DNA of 13,054 nt from positions 1-13,054 of the forward strand of contig JBASRM010000379.1 in the NCBI GenBank assembly GCA_049273835.1, given 5' to 3'. How positions within the stretch are numbered: position 1 is the stretch's first letter; every line of letters starts with the position of its first letter. A program made the translations under genes and the position numbers. The notes beneath the pieces were generated by a model that was given only the letters and a program-made list of their open reading frames with translations, was not told the origin of the DNA and ran no database searches. Source of the DNA: Onstottus_A sp049273835 (GTDB taxonomy: Bacteria > Acidobacteriota > Blastocatellia > UBA7656). Shown here piece by piece: positions 6,822 to 13,054 of the stretch.

Positions 6822-7813
6822 ACACGACAGCCCGGAAAAGGCAGTTATCGGAGTATCAAGACGGGACACGCCGAAGGTGTGGGTGGTCGCTCCGCCCTGC
6901 GCTTCCTCGCACAGAGCTCGGACTTATCCCCTCTCGACCGTTGTTCCGTTTGGCTGTGAACTTCCTTTTCTGTTGTTGCTTTTGCCTGGCGTACACTCTT
7001 CCGATTTACGGACAGGGATGGGCCCAAGCTCCGCCTCCCGTCAGCAGTGAAGACCCATCGGCGGGCAAACTGCGAATGTTGGACAGTGTAGGCATAGATC
7101 AGCGGCTCGGCGAGCAACTGCCCCTGGACATCGGGTTTCGAGATGAAAATGGATCACCGGTTCGACTGAGCGATTACTTCGACAAGAGACCGGTTGTCCT
7201 GGCGCTCGTTTATTACAACTGTCCGATGCTTTGCAATCAGGTCCTGAACGGACTCACCAGCGCGCTCGGCGTGATCTCGTTCGATATCGGCAAGGAATTC
7301 GAGGTAGTCACCGTGAGCTTTGATCCGCGTGAAACGCCGGAGCTGGCGCAAAACAAGAAGCAAACTTACCTTGATTGGTACAAGCGACCGGGCGCGGCTG
7401 ATGGATGGCATTTTCTGACTGGCGACAGGATGTCAATCGACAAGCTCACTGAAGCGGTTGGGTTTCACTACAAGTTTGACCAATCAACTGACCAGTTTGT
7501 TCACGCGAGCGGAGTGATGATCGTCACTGGCGAAGGCAAGCTCGCGCGATACTTCTACGGCATTGAATACGCACCGAAGGATTTGCGGCTCGGGCTGATC
7601 GAAGCTTCCGCGGGCAAGATCGGGAACCCTGTCGATCGCCTGCTTTTGTACTGCTATCACTATGATCCTGCGGTGGGGAAGTACGGTGCGGTGGTGATGA
7701 ACATTCTCAGACTGGCCGGCGGCGCGACGCTGATTGGATTGATTGCATTGATGTTGTTGTTGCGGCGAAGGCGCCCGGCACGCGGACCAGCAGAGTCAGA
7801 GGGAGCGGCTTAA
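6818..7813 (+). CDS. Sco/SenC-family copper chaperone for CuA assembly
   Basis: Sco-family thioredoxin-fold protein, which delivers copper to, or reduces the cysteines of, the CuA site in CoxB on the outer face of the membrane. The metal ligands are visible: Cys135 and Cys139 in Y-Y-N-C-P-M-L-C-N-Q, and His229 in Q-F-V-H-A-S-G-V. A Cys-rich hydrophobic signal or anchor segment lies at about residues 43-66. A C-terminal helix (about 293-316, near L-I-G-L-I-A-L-M-L-L-L) followed by four Arg anchors the protein at the other end. The ATG overlaps the preceding stop (ATGA). The first 40 residues, Arg-rich and with codons that look like a spacer repeat, are unusual for Sco; the functional start could be further downstream, for example GTG 6956, though that lacks a ribosome site. 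It lies directly before coxB. Confidence 0.93.
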   Translation: MNTTARKRQLSEYQDGTRRRCGWSLRPALPRTELGLIPSRPLFRLAVNFLFCCCFCLAYTLPIYGQGWAQAPPPVSSEDPSAGKLRMLDSVGIDQRLGEQLPLDIGFRDENGSPVRLSDYFDKRPVVLALVYYNCPMLCNQVLNGLTSALGVISFDIGKEFEVVTVSFDPRETPELAQNKKQTYLDWYKRPGAADGWHFLTGDRMSIDKLTEAVGFHYKFDQSTDQFVHASGVMIVTGEGKLARYFYGIEYAPKDLRLGLIEASAGKIGNPVDRLLLYCYHYDPAVGKYGAVVMNILRLAGGATLIGLIALMLLLRRRRPARGPAESEGAA

Positions 7814-7816
7814 TTC

Positions 7817-8812
7817 ATGCAGATGAGCATGCCTTTTGCACCGGATCAGGCTTCGACCCACGCGGAGCCGGTCGATTCGCTGTTCGCGTTTCTGTGCGTG
7901 CTCACGATTCTGTTCGGCGCGATCATTACGCTATTGATCATCTATTTCGCGGTGAAATACCGCCGAAGAGATGGGGATGAGATTCCGCGGCCTATCGAAG
8001 GCTCGATAAAGCTTGAAATGGCCTGGATGATCATTCCGTTCTTCATCGCGATGGGGATCTTTGTTTGGGGAGCGAACATCTATTACACAATGTACCACGC
8101 GCCCAGTGAGGGGCTGGAAATTTACGTGGTAGCCAAACAATGGATGTGGAAGTTTCAACACCTGGATGGTCAGCGTGAGATCAACGAGCTGCACGTGCCC
8201 GTGGGCCGGAAGGTCAAACTTACGCTCACGACCGAAGACGTGATTCATAGCTTTTTCGTCCCTGCTTTTCGAGTCAAGCTGGATGTCGTGCCGGGCAAAT
8301 ACAGCACGATCTGGTTCGAACCGACAAAGCCCGGCCGCTATCACTTGTTTTGCGCCGAATACTGCGGCACCAGTCATTCCGGGATGATCGGATGGATCGA
8401 TGTGATGGAACCATCCGAGTATCAGGCTTGGCTTGCGGGCGGCGCCGGCGAAGGGTCGCTGGCGTCCTCGGGAGAAAAACTGTTTCAGCAACTGGCCTGC
8501 ATCACCTGTCACCGCAGCGACGCGCAGGGACGAGGTCCGGTGCTCGAAGGGCTCTTCGGCAAAGAGGTCCAGTTGCAGGACGGGAAGATTGTCGCCGACG
8601 AGGCTTACATACGTGAGTCGATCCTGAATCCCCGGGCGAAGATCGCCGCGGGATTTCAGCCGATCATGCCGACATTCCAGGGGCAGGTGAGCGAAGAGCA
8701 GTTGTTGCAGCTCATCGCTTACATCAAGTCGATTGGCCCAAAGCCGGCCGGTCAGGGGAGCGCCGGTCAACCTGCGGCGAGCCCGGCGGTAATGAAGCCG
8801 CCACAGCAATAG
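7817..8812 (+). CDS. coxB: Cytochrome c oxidase subunit II with fused cytochrome c (caa3 type)
   Basis: Subunit II of the terminal oxidase, which takes electrons and passes them through CuA to heme a. Two N-terminal membrane hairpin helices lie at about residues 22-46 and 68-88. The cupredoxin domain has the complete CuA ligand set: His144 (D-V-I-H-S-F-F), then Cys179, Glu181, Cys183, His187 and Met190 (C-A-E-Y-C-G-T-S-H-S-G-M). The aromatic electron-entry segment K-Q-W-M-W-K-F is present. A C-terminal cytochrome c domain follows, with Cys228, Cys231 and His232 (A-C-I-T-C-H) and probable ligand Met284 (P-I-M-P-T-F-Q). This makes the enzyme caa3-type, with its own heme c. A short Ala/Pro/Gln tail ends the protein. 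No signal-peptide Cys (lipobox) is evident. The ATG lies 3 bases after the sco stop. Confidence 0.97.
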   Translation: MQMSMPFAPDQASTHAEPVDSLFAFLCVLTILFGAIITLLIIYFAVKYRRRDGDEIPRPIEGSIKLEMAWMIIPFFIAMGIFVWGANIYYTMYHAPSEGLEIYVVAKQWMWKFQHLDGQREINELHVPVGRKVKLTLTTEDVIHSFFVPAFRVKLDVVPGKYSTIWFEPTKPGRYHLFCAEYCGTSHSGMIGWIDVMEPSEYQAWLAGGAGEGSLASSGEKLFQQLACITCHRSDAQGRGPVLEGLFGKEVQLQDGKIVADEAYIRESILNPRAKIAAGFQPIMPTFQGQVSEEQLLQLIAYIKSIGPKPAGQGSAGQPAASPAVMKPPQQ

Positions 8813-8823
8813 GCTAGAGGATT

Positions 8824-10512
8824 ATGGAAACCGTAGCCGAAGTGGTTGTTCCACCTCGAACTCATTACGTCAACGCCAGATACGGCGTCAAGTCCTGGCT
8901 GCTGACGACGGATCACAAGCGGATCGCGCTGCTCTATCTGGCGTCGGTCACTTTCTTCTTTTTCCTCGGCGGGATGTTCGCGGTGTTGATTCGTCTCGAA
9001 CTGCTCACGCCGCAGGGCGATCTGGTTCAAGCTGAAACCTATAATCGGCTTTTCACCATGCACGGCGTGGTGATGGTCTTCTTCTTCTTGATACCGGCAA
9101 TACCGGCGGTGTTGGGAAATTTTTTGGTCCCGCTGATGATTGGGGCGAAGGATCTTGCCTTCCCGAAGCTCAATCTTCTGAGCTGGTACGTCTACATCGC
9201 CGGGGCGTCGTTTACGGTTATCGCAATATTCATGGGTGGCGTGGACACCGGGTGGACTTTTTACACGCCCTACAGCTCGACGTATTCGAACGGAAATGTG
9301 GTACTAACCGGAATAGGAGTATTCATCACCGGGTTCTCGTCGATTCTAACCGGGCTGAATTTCATCGTGACGATACACACGATGCGGGCTCCCGGTCTGA
9401 CATGGTTCAGGCTGCCGCTGTTCATCTGGTCGCACTACGCGACAAGCTTGATCATGATTTTGGGAACACCGGTTATTGCGGTGACCGTGTTGCTGTTGGC
9501 GCTGGAGCGGTTGGCGCACGTCGGCATTTTCGATCCGGCGTTGGGCGGCGATCCGGTATTGTTCCAGCATCTGTTTTGGTTCTACTCGCACCCGGCTGTT
9601 TACATCATGGTGCTGCCGGCGATGGGTGTGATCAGCGAGCTTATCGCCAATATGACCCGGAAGAATATTTTCGGGTACAAGTTCGTCGCCTTTGCCAGCC
9701 TTGCTATCGCGGTGTTCGGCTTTTTGGTCTGGGGGCATCACCTGTTTGTCAGCACGCAATCGATTTATGCCGGAATGGTCTTTTCTGCGCTGAGTTATGC
9801 GGTGGCGATACCGTCGGCGGTCAAGGTCTTCAATTGGACGGCGACCTTGTACAAAGGATCGATCTCATACGACACGCCGATGCTTTACGCCTTTGGGTTT
9901 ATCGGGTTTTTCATCATTGGCGGAATGACCGGATTGTTTCTGGCGGCGCTGGGGGTGGATGTTCATGTCCACGACACCTATTTCGTAGTCGCGCATTTCC
10001 ACTACATTATGGTTGGTGGAACGATCATGGGTTATCTCGGAGGACTGCACTTCTGGTGGCCGAAGATCACCGGCCGAATGTACTCGGAAGCCTGGGCGCG
10101 TTTCGCCGCCCTTGTGGTATTCGTCGGATTCAACCTGACATTTTTCCCGCAGTTCCTTTTGGGGTACATGGGAATGCCACGCAGGTATTATTCGTACTCG
10201 TCTGAGTTTCAGGTCTTGAACGTGATGTCTTCAGCGGGCGCTTCGATCCTGGGAGTTGGGTATTTGATTCCTATGATCTATCTGATTTGGTCGATGAGGT
10301 ATGGACCGCACGCGCCGAGCAATCCGTGGGGAGCGTTCGGTTTGGAGTGGAGAACAAGTTCGCCGCCCCCCACCGAGAACTTCCCCGAGACGCCGGTGGT
10401 GACGTGGGAGGCTTACGAGTTTGTTCCTCGGGAGGAAATGGTTGTAGTAAGCGTGCGAGATGTGCTGGATGAGACGTTGCGCCCGGGCGGGTTGAGTGAG
10501 GAGGGACGATAA
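8824..10512 (+). CDS. coxA: Cytochrome c oxidase subunit I, heme-copper oxidase type A2
   Basis: Catalytic subunit that reduces oxygen to water and pumps protons; 562 residues with twelve membrane helices expected. The ligands are all present: His80 (T-M-H-G) and His393 for low-spin heme a, His391 for heme a3 (A-H-F-H-Y), and His256, His305 and His306 (W-G-H-H-L-F) for CuB. Tyr260 in Y-S-H-P-A-V-Y is the expected cross-linked tyrosine. The Y-S-H-P-A-V motif, instead of G-H-P-E-V, places the enzyme in the A2 class, where Tyr/Ser replaces the D-channel glutamate. The C-terminal tail after about residue 500 is soluble and ends in acidic residues. AGAGG (8816-8820) lies 3 bases before the ATG, and the gene starts 11 bases after coxB. 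Confidence 0.98.
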   Translation: METVAEVVVPPRTHYVNARYGVKSWLLTTDHKRIALLYLASVTFFFFLGGMFAVLIRLELLTPQGDLVQAETYNRLFTMHGVVMVFFFLIPAIPAVLGNFLVPLMIGAKDLAFPKLNLLSWYVYIAGASFTVIAIFMGGVDTGWTFYTPYSSTYSNGNVVLTGIGVFITGFSSILTGLNFIVTIHTMRAPGLTWFRLPLFIWSHYATSLIMILGTPVIAVTVLLLALERLAHVGIFDPALGGDPVLFQHLFWFYSHPAVYIMVLPAMGVISELIANMTRKNIFGYKFVAFASLAIAVFGFLVWGHHLFVSTQSIYAGMVFSALSYAVAIPSAVKVFNWTATLYKGSISYDTPMLYAFGFIGFFIIGGMTGLFLAALGVDVHVHDTYFVVAHFHYIMVGGTIMGYLGGLHFWWPKITGRMYSEAWARFAALVVFVGFNLTFFPQFLLGYMGMPRRYYSYSSEFQVLNVMSSAGASILGVGYLIPMIYLIWSMRYGPHAPSNPWGAFGLEWRTSSPPPTENFPETPVVTWEAYEFVPREEMVVVSVRDVLDETLRPGGLSEEGR

Positions 10513-10532
10513 CAGCGGGAGACAGATTGATA

Positions 10533-10560
10533 GAATCTGGAATTTGGAATCTGGAATTGC
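10533..10560 (+). repeat. 14-bp imperfect tandem repeat in the coxA-coxC spacer
   Basis: GAATCTGGAATTTG (10533-10546) is followed directly by GAATCTGGAATTGC, with 12 of 14 bases the same. The 153-base spacer from 10513 to 10665 otherwise shows only AT-richer sequence than the genes. I see no convincing promoter or terminator in it. Confidence 0.6.
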
Positions 10561-10665
10561 GTTTGGAGAAAAATAATCTGAAACCTGGATTAGCGATCTC
10601 AATTCGTTTTTGGCTACGATCTTTTCACAGTCTGTTCTGACAACGCTCTCTAAACGGAGATTGAT

Positions 10666-11334
10666 TTGGCGGATACTCACATAGCAACACGAACTCTGGC
10701 GCATCACTTCGACGACGTCGAACAACAGCGGGAAGCCGGCACCCTGGGTATGTGGGCGTTTCTGGTCACTGAAGTCATGTTCTTCGGCGGCCTGTTCCTG
10801 GCTTACATACTCTATCGCGCAAAGTACTCAGTGTCATTTCAGGCCGCCAGCGCCCATCTCGATTGGAAGTTGGGCGCCTTCAATACGATTGTTCTGATCT
10901 GCAGCAGCCTGACGATGGCGCTGGCCGTTTATTACTCGCAAACCGGCAACCGCCGGAAGCTGATCGCATTCCTGATTCTGACCGAGGCGCTCGGTTTGAC
11001 CTTTCTGGCGGTGAAGGCTTATGAGTATCACGACAAGTGGGTCCACCATCTTGTTCCCGGCCTTCGCCCCTTTGAGTGGGGTGGACACGGAGACGCCGCC
11101 CACGTCGAGCTGTTCTACTGGCTCTACTTTGCGATGACCGGGGTGCACGCCCTGCATATGATAATCGGACTGGGCATCCTGACTGTGCTGGTTCTAATGG
11201 CAAGAGGCAGGCGTTTCACGCCCGAGTATCATTCGCCAATTGAGTTGACCGGTCTTTATTGGCACTTCGTGGACATCGTCTGGATCTTTCTGTTCCCGCT
11301 GCTTTATCTACTCGGCGCGCACCAGGCTCCTTGA
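10666..11334 (+). CDS. coxC: Cytochrome c oxidase subunit III
   Basis: Subunit III of the heme-copper oxidase, a structural membrane subunit that stabilises subunit I. The 222 residues form about five membrane helices, the short form usual in bacterial oxidases of this kind. Typical segments are G-M-W-A-F-L-V-T-E-V-M-F-F-G-G, then F-A-M-T-G-V-H-A-L-H-M-I-I-G, and G-L-Y-W-H-F-V-D-I-V-W-I-F-L-F at the end, with the family's conserved His and Glu residues. The start appears to be TTG at 10666: GGAG (10656-10659) lies 6 bases before it, and the next Met codon (in T-L-G-M-W) is already inside the first helix. The gene is separated from coxA by 153 bases but reads the same way and belongs to the same operon by content. 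Confidence 0.95.
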   Translation: MADTHIATRTLAHHFDDVEQQREAGTLGMWAFLVTEVMFFGGLFLAYILYRAKYSVSFQAASAHLDWKLGAFNTIVLICSSLTMALAVYYSQTGNRRKLIAFLILTEALGLTFLAVKAYEYHDKWVHHLVPGLRPFEWGGHGDAAHVELFYWLYFAMTGVHALHMIIGLGILTVLVLMARGRRFTPEYHSPIELTGLYWHFVDIVWIFLFPLLYLLGAHQAP

Positions 11335-11344
11335 GGGCGAGTCT

Positions 11345-11626
11345 ATGGAACACATCGTTTCAAAGAAAATCTACTTTGTGATTTTCACCGCCTTGATAGT
11401 CCTGACAGTGGCGACGGTGCTGGTCGCCAATCAGGATCTCGGGCGATGGAACGCGATCGCTGCGCTGACGATCGCCGTTATAAAGGCCGCCCTGGTCGTG
11501 CTCTACTTCATGCACGTGCGTTACAGTTCTCGGCTCACCTGGGTGTTTGTGGGGGCCGGATTTTTCTGGCTGGCGATAATGGTCGCGCTTACGTTGAGCG
11601 ACTACATGACCAGGGACTGGCTATAA
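11345..11626 (+). CDS. coxD: Cytochrome c oxidase subunit IV (CoxD/CtaF-like)
   Basis: Small accessory membrane subunit of the oxidase, of the prokaryotic subunit IV family. The 93 residues hold three membrane helices: near Y-F-V-I-F-T-A-L-I-V-L, near I-A-V-I-K-A-A-L-V-V-L-Y-F-M-H-V, and near W-V-F-V-G-A-G-F-F-W-L. The K-A-x-L-V-x-x-Y-F-M-H-V-R pattern in the second helix is the family hallmark. The gene starts 10 bases after the coxC stop, with GAGGGCGAG just before the ATG. It closes the oxidase block; a hairpin-forming spacer follows. Confidence 0.95.
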   Translation: MEHIVSKKIYFVIFTALIVLTVATVLVANQDLGRWNAIAALTIAVIKAALVVLYFMHVRYSSRLTWVFVGAGFFWLAIMVALTLSDYMTRDWL

Positions 11627-11652
11627 CAATCACTGAGAATAGGGGATGGCAT

Positions 11653-11685
11653 GTGAGGCTCCTATTTGATTCACATTAGCCTCAC
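11653..11685 (+). repeat. Inverted repeat after coxD
   Basis: GTGAGGCT (11653-11660) and AGCCTCAC (11678-11685) are exact reverse complements around a 17-base loop. The element lies 27 bases after the coxD stop, where an operon terminator could be. There is no T-run after the right arm, so intrinsic termination is uncertain; it may instead be an mRNA 3'-end-stabilising hairpin. Confidence 0.5.
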
Positions 11686-11758
11686 TCTGTCGCCCTGAGA
11701 CTGTTCGTATCTCAGGAAGTGGTCCCATTTAGCCAAGATTCCTGTGAGGCGACGAACA

Positions 11759-11783
11759 ATCTCATCAAGAGTTTTGGTGAGAT
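11759..11783 (+). repeat. Second hairpin in the spacer before the thioredoxin-fold gene
   Basis: ATCTCATC (11759-11766) pairs with GGTGAGAT (11776-11783) with one G-T pair and a 9-base loop AAGAGTTTT. It lies 86 bases before the start of the next gene. Function unknown. The rest of the 242-base spacer 11627-11868 shows no clear promoter. Confidence 0.4.
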
Positions 11784-11868
11784 GATGCGCTTCCTTGCCT
11801 GTCCTTAGCCTTTGACGGTATTATCGCGGCTCAAAGGGATACGGCGCTCGCAATCAAGGAGGAGCCTC

Positions 11869-13023
11869 ATGCTCAAGCATCTTTTATGCGCTTCGGCGGT
11901 TTGCTTTATAGCGGCCGTCGTTTCTCTCGCGGCCGATCAACTTCGCGCCGTGGTCATCTATGACGGTGTTGTTACGGTCGTCGGCGCATCCTCAGAAGCA
12001 TCCAAAGATTTGTGGGTGACGATGAAAGACCTGAAGCGTGCCACGAGATTTGTCGTAAAGCCTCAGGGCATCTGCCGCGATGAGCTTTGCTTTCCGATTC
12101 CAAAAGGCCGCAAGGCCGACTTCGTATCGAAAAGGAGATCAGACACGTGGTTCAACTTGAGCGAGTTCGCTCGGCTGGTAAAGCAGCCGGTCGCACGAGA
12201 CGAGAAGGACGGCGCCTGGTATTTCGGCAAGCGGGACGATGAGCGTGGGACTTACCTGGCCTCGTTGGAGGCGCCCAACTTTACGCTGCCCGATATGGAC
12301 GGTCGGACACACTCGTTATCGGACTATCGAGGCAAGAAGGTGCTGCTGATTACGTGGGCTTCGTGGTGAGGCTGTCGCTTCGATCTGCCAGGTTGGCAGG
12401 CGCTATATCACGACCTGAAGGACAAGAACTTTGAGATTATTTCTATTGCTCAGGACACCGGAGGAGTGAAGGATGCCGGTCCCTGGATCACCGCCGCGAA
12501 AGCCGAATACACCGCGTTGATCGACGACCAACACATCGTCACCCAGCTCTACAACATGGTGAACGTGCCGACGGCAGTGTGGATAAACGAGCAAGGGCGA
12601 ATCGTACGGCCCAACGAAGTGGGCTACGTGGACAACCGCTACAAGGCGATGCACGGCGTTGACGCCGGTCCATATCTGGAAGCTATTCGCGATTGGGTTG
12701 CGAATGGTGAGCGCAGCGTGTTCTTGATGAGCGAAGCCGAGCTAAAAGAACGGATGAAGCCGCCAAGCGCAGACCGGGCGATGGCCGACGCCGAGTTCGC
12801 GCTGGCCGAGTATCTTTACAAGAAGGGCAATGGACCGGACGCTATCGCGCACTTCAAAGAAGCTCAACGGCTCGCGCCTGACAATTGGAACTACAAGCGT
12901 CAGGCCTGGGCTTTGTCGAACGCTGAGAAAGACTACGGGACAAGCTTCATGAAGGAAGTGCAGAAGCTGGAGGGGAAGCCTTATTACCAGCCGCGAAAGC
13001 TGCCGAATGTAAAGAAACCGTAG
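11869..13023 (+). CDS. Secreted thioredoxin-fold protein, probable selenoprotein (TGA read as Sec167)
   Basis: Predicted periplasmic thiol/selenol oxidoreductase of the TlpA/redoxin type, 384 residues if the single in-frame TGA at 12367-12369 is read as selenocysteine. A signal peptide (about residues 1-22) is followed by an N-terminal domain with C-R-D-E-L-C (Cys69, Cys74). The redoxin domain begins at A-P-N-F-T-L-P-D-M-D-G. The active site is T-W-A-S-W-U-G-C-R (Sec167, Cys169), and the cis-proline is Pro234 in N-V-P-T-A-V-W. The tail from about residue 303 looks like a TPR repeat. Halves before and after TGA share one frame, and the fold is complete only when joined. AAGGAGG (11856-11862) lies 6 bases before the ATG, a strong start; no ribosome site serves the second half. 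Read as a stop, TGA would cut the protein just before its active site. A base error or a recent nonsense mutation are the alternatives. Its place after the oxidase genes suggests, but does not prove, a role in cofactor or disulfide handling. Confidence 0.85.
12367..12402 (+). promoter_or_regulatory. Selenocysteine TGA codon with candidate bacterial SECIS hairpin
   Basis: The TGA (12367-12369) is followed by CTGCCA (12385-12390), loop GGT (12391-12393) and TGGCAG (12394-12399), a perfect 6-bp stem. CGC (12376-12378) can pair with GCG (12400-12402) below a 6-base one-sided bulge. The loop G is the 22nd base after TGA. In E. coli fdhF the GGU of the SECIS loop starts at about the 19th base, also on a short stem and with A and U-type neighbours. 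The element would be bound by SelB with Sec-tRNA. The hairpin lies in the coding frame as L-P-G-W-Q. Confidence 0.75.
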
Positions 13024-13054
13024 GGGGCATTGGTAGGACTACCTGGGAATATTT

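Noticed and set aside
11812..11868. Upstream TTG start for the thioredoxin-fold gene, or a TTGACG promoter box at 11812-11817
   Set aside because: The TTG lacks a ribosome site and would put 19 extra residues before a good signal peptide. As a -35 box, TTGACG has no convincing -10 partner (GGGATA region only).
12367..12369. TGA as a plain sequencing error or nonsense mutation of TGC/TGT
   Set aside because: It cannot be excluded from one sequence, but the exact catalytic position, the intact frame on both sides and the well-placed GGT-loop hairpin make selenocysteine the better explanation.
12466..13023. Second half of the thioredoxin-fold gene as a separate gene starting at GTG 12466
   Set aside because: The only purine-rich site (GGAGGA) touches the GTG with no spacing. 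The product would start in the middle of the thioredoxin fold, without active site or signal peptide, and it is in the same frame as the upstream half.
13024..13054. Small hairpin GGTAG/CTACC after the last gene as a terminator
   Set aside because: The loop of 2 bases is too small, there is no T-run directly after it, and the window ends here.

Overview
This window is the C-terminal part and downstream arm of a respiratory gene cluster, entirely on the + strand. It encodes an alternative complex III (ACIII, quinol:cytochrome c/oxidase oxidoreductase) followed by a caa3-type cytochrome c oxidase. After them comes a secreted thioredoxin-fold protein that appears to be a selenoprotein. Base composition is moderately GC-rich. 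The fused ActB, the layout actB-C-D-E-F / small membrane protein / sco / coxB-A-C-D, and a type A2 CoxA with a cytochrome c fused to CoxB all suggest an Acidobacteriota-like bacterium (perhaps Blastocatellia). That assignment is inference from gene content; other ACIII-bearing phyla are not excluded.

Layout. Positions 1-1999: actB, 5' end cut off, with the C-terminal part of a molybdopterin-oxidoreductase-like domain fused to an iron-sulfur domain. 2003-3394: actC, an NrfD-like quinol-site membrane subunit. 3394-3468: a tiny open frame that overlaps the genes on both sides. 3465-4004: actD. 4005-4147: a spacer with an imperfect palindromic repeat. 4148-4897: actE, a monoheme lipoprotein cytochrome c. 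4894-6087: actF, the second NrfD-like subunit. 6088-6335: a spacer of direct and inverted repeats that runs into the start of the next gene. 6336-6821: a small one-span membrane protein. 6818-7813: a Sco-type copper chaperone. 7817-8812: coxB (CuA plus heme c). 8824-10512: coxA. 10513-10665: a spacer. 10666-11334: coxC, probably with a TTG start. 11345-11626: coxD. 11627-11868: a spacer with two hairpins. 11869-13023: the thioredoxin-fold gene.

How they work together. ActC/ActF/ActB take electrons from membrane quinol. They pass them through iron-sulfur clusters and hemes to ActE, and probably directly to the cytochrome c domain on CoxB. From there electrons go to CuA, heme a and the heme a3/CuB site of CoxA, where oxygen is reduced. 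Sco helps load CuA.

The most interesting point is in the last gene. Its reading frame is interrupted only by one TGA (12367-12369), exactly where a thioredoxin-fold protein has its catalytic cysteine (context T-W-A-S-W-[TGA]-G-C-R). Just downstream is a perfect 6-bp hairpin with a GGT loop, placed as in bacterial SECIS elements. The two halves share one frame, the strong Shine-Dalgarno site lies only before the first half, and the cis-proline and C-terminal part lie in the second half. The simplest reading is one 384-residue selenoprotein with selenocysteine at position 167 in a U-G-C motif.
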